Below, piece by piece: positions 62,551 through 64,000 of a stretch of 64,000 bases of DNA; position 1 is the stretch's first letter; the number at the start of each line of letters is the position of its first letter. This DNA is from Mycetocola reblochoni REB411. GTDB lineage: Bacteria; Actinomycetota; Actinomycetes; Actinomycetales; Microbacteriaceae. The stretch is taken from positions 1 through 64,000 of the forward strand of contig NZ_FUKR01000048.1 in the NCBI RefSeq assembly GCF_900163835.1, in the 5' to 3' direction. The position numbers and the translations under genes were made by a program. The notes under the pieces were generated by a model that did not search any database, was not told where the DNA came from, and saw only the letters and a list, made by a program, of their open reading frames with translations.

Positions 62551-63045
62551 ATGACTGAGAACGACGGGCCGGCGATTGACCGATCGATCTATGTGATGCC
62601 GATGTTCGTGAACGTCGTGGTCAGTGACCTCCCGGCGTCGGAGGCACTCTACGCCGCGGCAGGGTTCGTCACTCTTGCGACCATCCCGGGGCCGAGCGGT
62701 GTGCCGTCGCTCGTGCATCTGCGTAGGGAAAGGCATCAGGACATCCTCATGACGCAGGGCGTCGCGGTGCGCGGATCCGTTTCCGCATCGTTTGCGGCGG
62801 GCAACGTCGACCTCGGGGACGTCGCTGATCGCCTCCGGTCGGCGGGCGCGGAGGTTGCGGGGCCGACGGACACTCCGTGGTTCACGAGCGATGTCACGTT
62901 CACGGACACGGATGGGAACACGGTCACTCTGACCGCTCCTCGTGTCGCGGATGACGCTGCTGCGCGGGCCTGGGCGAGCGATCAGATCACGGGTCACTTC
63001 GAGCTGCCCGAGGGAACAGCCGCCCCAACGTGCAACGAGGACTGA
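62551..63045 (+). CDS. Glyoxalase/VOC-family protein
   Basis: A 164-residue VOC fold protein, likely a bleomycin-resistance- or glyoxalase-like enzyme: VNVVVSDLPASEALYAAAG at the start and WFTSDVTFTDTDGNTVTLTAP at the end. Substrate unknown. ATG 62551 fits the promoter best; 62545 is in frame. Less GC-rich than its neighbours. Followed after 10 bp by a MerR gene, likely its regulator. Confidence 0.8.
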   Translation: MTENDGPAIDRSIYVMPMFVNVVVSDLPASEALYAAAGFVTLATIPGPSGVPSLVHLRRERHQDILMTQGVAVRGSVSASFAAGNVDLGDVADRLRSAGAEVAGPTDTPWFTSDVTFTDTDGNTVTLTAPRVADDAAARAWASDQITGHFELPEGTAAPTCNED

Positions 63046-63055
63046 GGAACGCGCC

Positions 63056-63805
63056 GTGACCGAGTGGCCGATCAGAGACCTTGCGAAGGCGACAGGGCTC
63101 ACCAGCCGAACGCTCCGGCACTACGAGCAGATTGGCCTTCTCCTCCCCTCGCGGGTCGCGAGCAACGGATACCGCTTCTACGGGGACGCGGAGATCTCGC
63201 GGCTCTACCGAATACTGTCGCTGCGCGCGCTCGACCTCCCTCTCGCAACCATTCACGGTGCGCTCGATGAGAAGACCTCTCTCGCTGACGCGATCGAAAC
63301 ACATCTCGGGCTGCTTGAGGATCGTCGAGACCGAACCATCGAACAGATCACCCTCGTCCGGAACACCCTCGACGCGGTGAAGGAGGGCAGTTCCCTGTCT
63401 ATCGAGGACGTCTTCGCAGGCACCGACCAGAGTCAGTTCGAGTCCGAAGTACGCGCCCGCTGGGGTGACGAAGCGTGGGAACGCAGCACTGTGCGCCTCG
63501 CCGGCATGACTGACGAACAACGCGAATCCGACAGCCAGAGGAGCCGCGACGTCAACGCAGCGTTGCGGGCCGCGGCCGAGGACGGCGAGGACCCACGAAG
63601 CTCGCGATTCCAACGATTGGTCGCGGACCATCATCAGTGGGTTGCCGAGTTTTGGGGAGGCAGAGAACCCGACCGTGAGGGGTATACGGGTCTCTCCGAG
63701 TTGTACGTGGCCGATCCCCGGTTCGCGGCGAACTACGGCGGCGAGAACAACGCCGAGGTCGTTCGAGAGGCAATGCAGGTCTGGGTGAGAGCCAATCTCG
63801 AATGA
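63056..63805 (+). CDS. MerR-family regulator with TipAS-type domain
   Basis: A 249-residue regulator. MerR HTH at 5-72 (RDLAKATGLTSRTLRHYEQIGLLLPSR... YGDAEISRLYRILSLRALDLPL), coiled helix, and a TipAS-type effector domain from about 130 (WGDEAWERSTVRL... ADHHQWVAEFWG... YVADPRFAANYG). TipAS domains bind thiopeptides and other large molecules. GAGGAAC precedes the GTG. Probably activates the VOC gene promoter upstream. Confidence 0.9.
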   Translation: MTEWPIRDLAKATGLTSRTLRHYEQIGLLLPSRVASNGYRFYGDAEISRLYRILSLRALDLPLATIHGALDEKTSLADAIETHLGLLEDRRDRTIEQITLVRNTLDAVKEGSSLSIEDVFAGTDQSQFESEVRARWGDEAWERSTVRLAGMTDEQRESDSQRSRDVNAALRAAAEDGEDPRSSRFQRLVADHHQWVAEFWGGREPDREGYTGLSELYVADPRFAANYGGENNAEVVREAMQVWVRANLE

Positions 63806-63887
63806 CAGATGGGTGGTGTTTCACCGAAGCAGTCCGGTCAACTACCCCGTCCCGCGGGCGGCCGGACACGGCGGGCGTGACGGACCG

Positions 63888-64000
63888 TCAGGCGATCACG
63901 AGGATCGCGTCCGCCATGAGCTCGCGCACACGGGGCAGCAGCGAGCCCTCGAGCGCTGCCGCGTCGGCGTCGAGCAGCTCGGCGAGCGCGTCCACGATCA
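63888..64000 (-). CDS. C-terminal end of an unidentified protein (partial)
   Basis: The last 36 codons of a minus-strand gene whose start lies beyond the window (IVDALAELLDADAAALEGSL... ADAILVIA). Helical and Ala/Leu-rich with GC-rich codons. Too short to name. Convergent with the MerR gene, 82 bp apart, and nothing is seen in that gap. Confidence 0.5.
   Translation of the reverse strand, partial: IVDALAELLDADAAALEGSLLPRVRELMADAILVIA

Noticed and set aside
63806-63887. tRNA or small RNA in the last gap
   Set aside because: GC-rich inverted stretches are present but no tRNA T-loop or cloverleaf can be drawn.

Overview
The window is high-GC DNA (very GC-rich third codon positions, frequent GTG starts, GTGA/ATGA stop-start overlaps) from an actinobacterium, most likely of the Micrococcales. 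The clues are sortase-type surface proteins, a dnaB-rplI-rpsR-ssb-rpsF block, IdeR-type and Zur-type boxes, and many -10 hexamers of the form xAxxxT placed 6-7 nt before start codons, which indicates leaderless mRNAs. I cannot name the genus. No rRNA, tRNA, insertion sequence, CRISPR array or prophage was recognised.

Layout. 1-5.9 kb: the cut-off 3' end of a LacI-family reading frame that runs into a giant antisense cell-wall-anchored GH92 alpha-mannosidase with a LacI-like operator. 6.1-9.4 kb: zur and a znuACB zinc importer behind a promoter overlapped by a Zur-type box. 9.6-13.1 kb: glycine-betaine/osmoprotectant ABC operon with a long structured leader. 13.3-18.3 kb: AraC-family regulator, IdeR-type box and an Fe-siderophore ABC importer. 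18.5-25.4 kb: small unknown gene, acyl-CoA ligase, branched-chain 2-oxoacid dehydrogenase E1a/E1b/E2 and a HisC-like aminotransferase. 25.5-30.5 kb: small membrane proteins, a two-gene WXG-like/alpha-beta hydrolase unit, low-Mr tyrosine phosphatase and purB. 30.6-34.5 kb: dnaB, an 813-bp non-coding region with DnaA boxes, tandem repeats and terminators, then rplI-rpsR-ssb-rpsF.

34.7-46.9 kb: DUF4190/MmpS-like protein, GNAT/TetR divergent pair with a multi-half-site operator, a small lipoprotein, an orphan sugar-binding lipoprotein, M20 amidohydrolase, aldo/keto reductase, AI-2E-type transporter, a degenerate glucose-6-phosphate dehydrogenase homologue, CCA-adding enzyme, glutathione peroxidase and a HAD phosphatase. 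47-55 kb: LCP cell-wall ligase, M18 aminopeptidase, a sortase-anchored adhesin with in-frame tandem repeats, Lrp/AzlCD, a YpfJ-type metallopeptidase and a 3-methyladenine glycosylase. 55-59 kb: thiM-thiE-thiD/tenA operon under a TPP riboswitch, followed by a CYTH phosphatase. 58.9-62.4 kb: J-domain/NERD fusion, a small membrane protein and a RecQ-like helicase with a C-terminal phosphoribosyltransferase domain. 62.5-63.8 kb: a less GC-rich VOC + TipAS-type MerR pair with a 19-bp-spacer promoter, possibly acquired by transfer. The window ends inside an unidentified minus-strand gene.

The metal and osmolyte loci look like self-contained regulated import modules: Zur with ZnuACB, IdeR and AraC with the siderophore importer, and a betaine importer with a leader RNA. 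The candidates I would follow first are the G6PD pseudoenzyme, the DnaA-box cluster upstream of dnaB, the RecQ-PRTase and DnaJ-NERD fusions, and the structured betaine leader.
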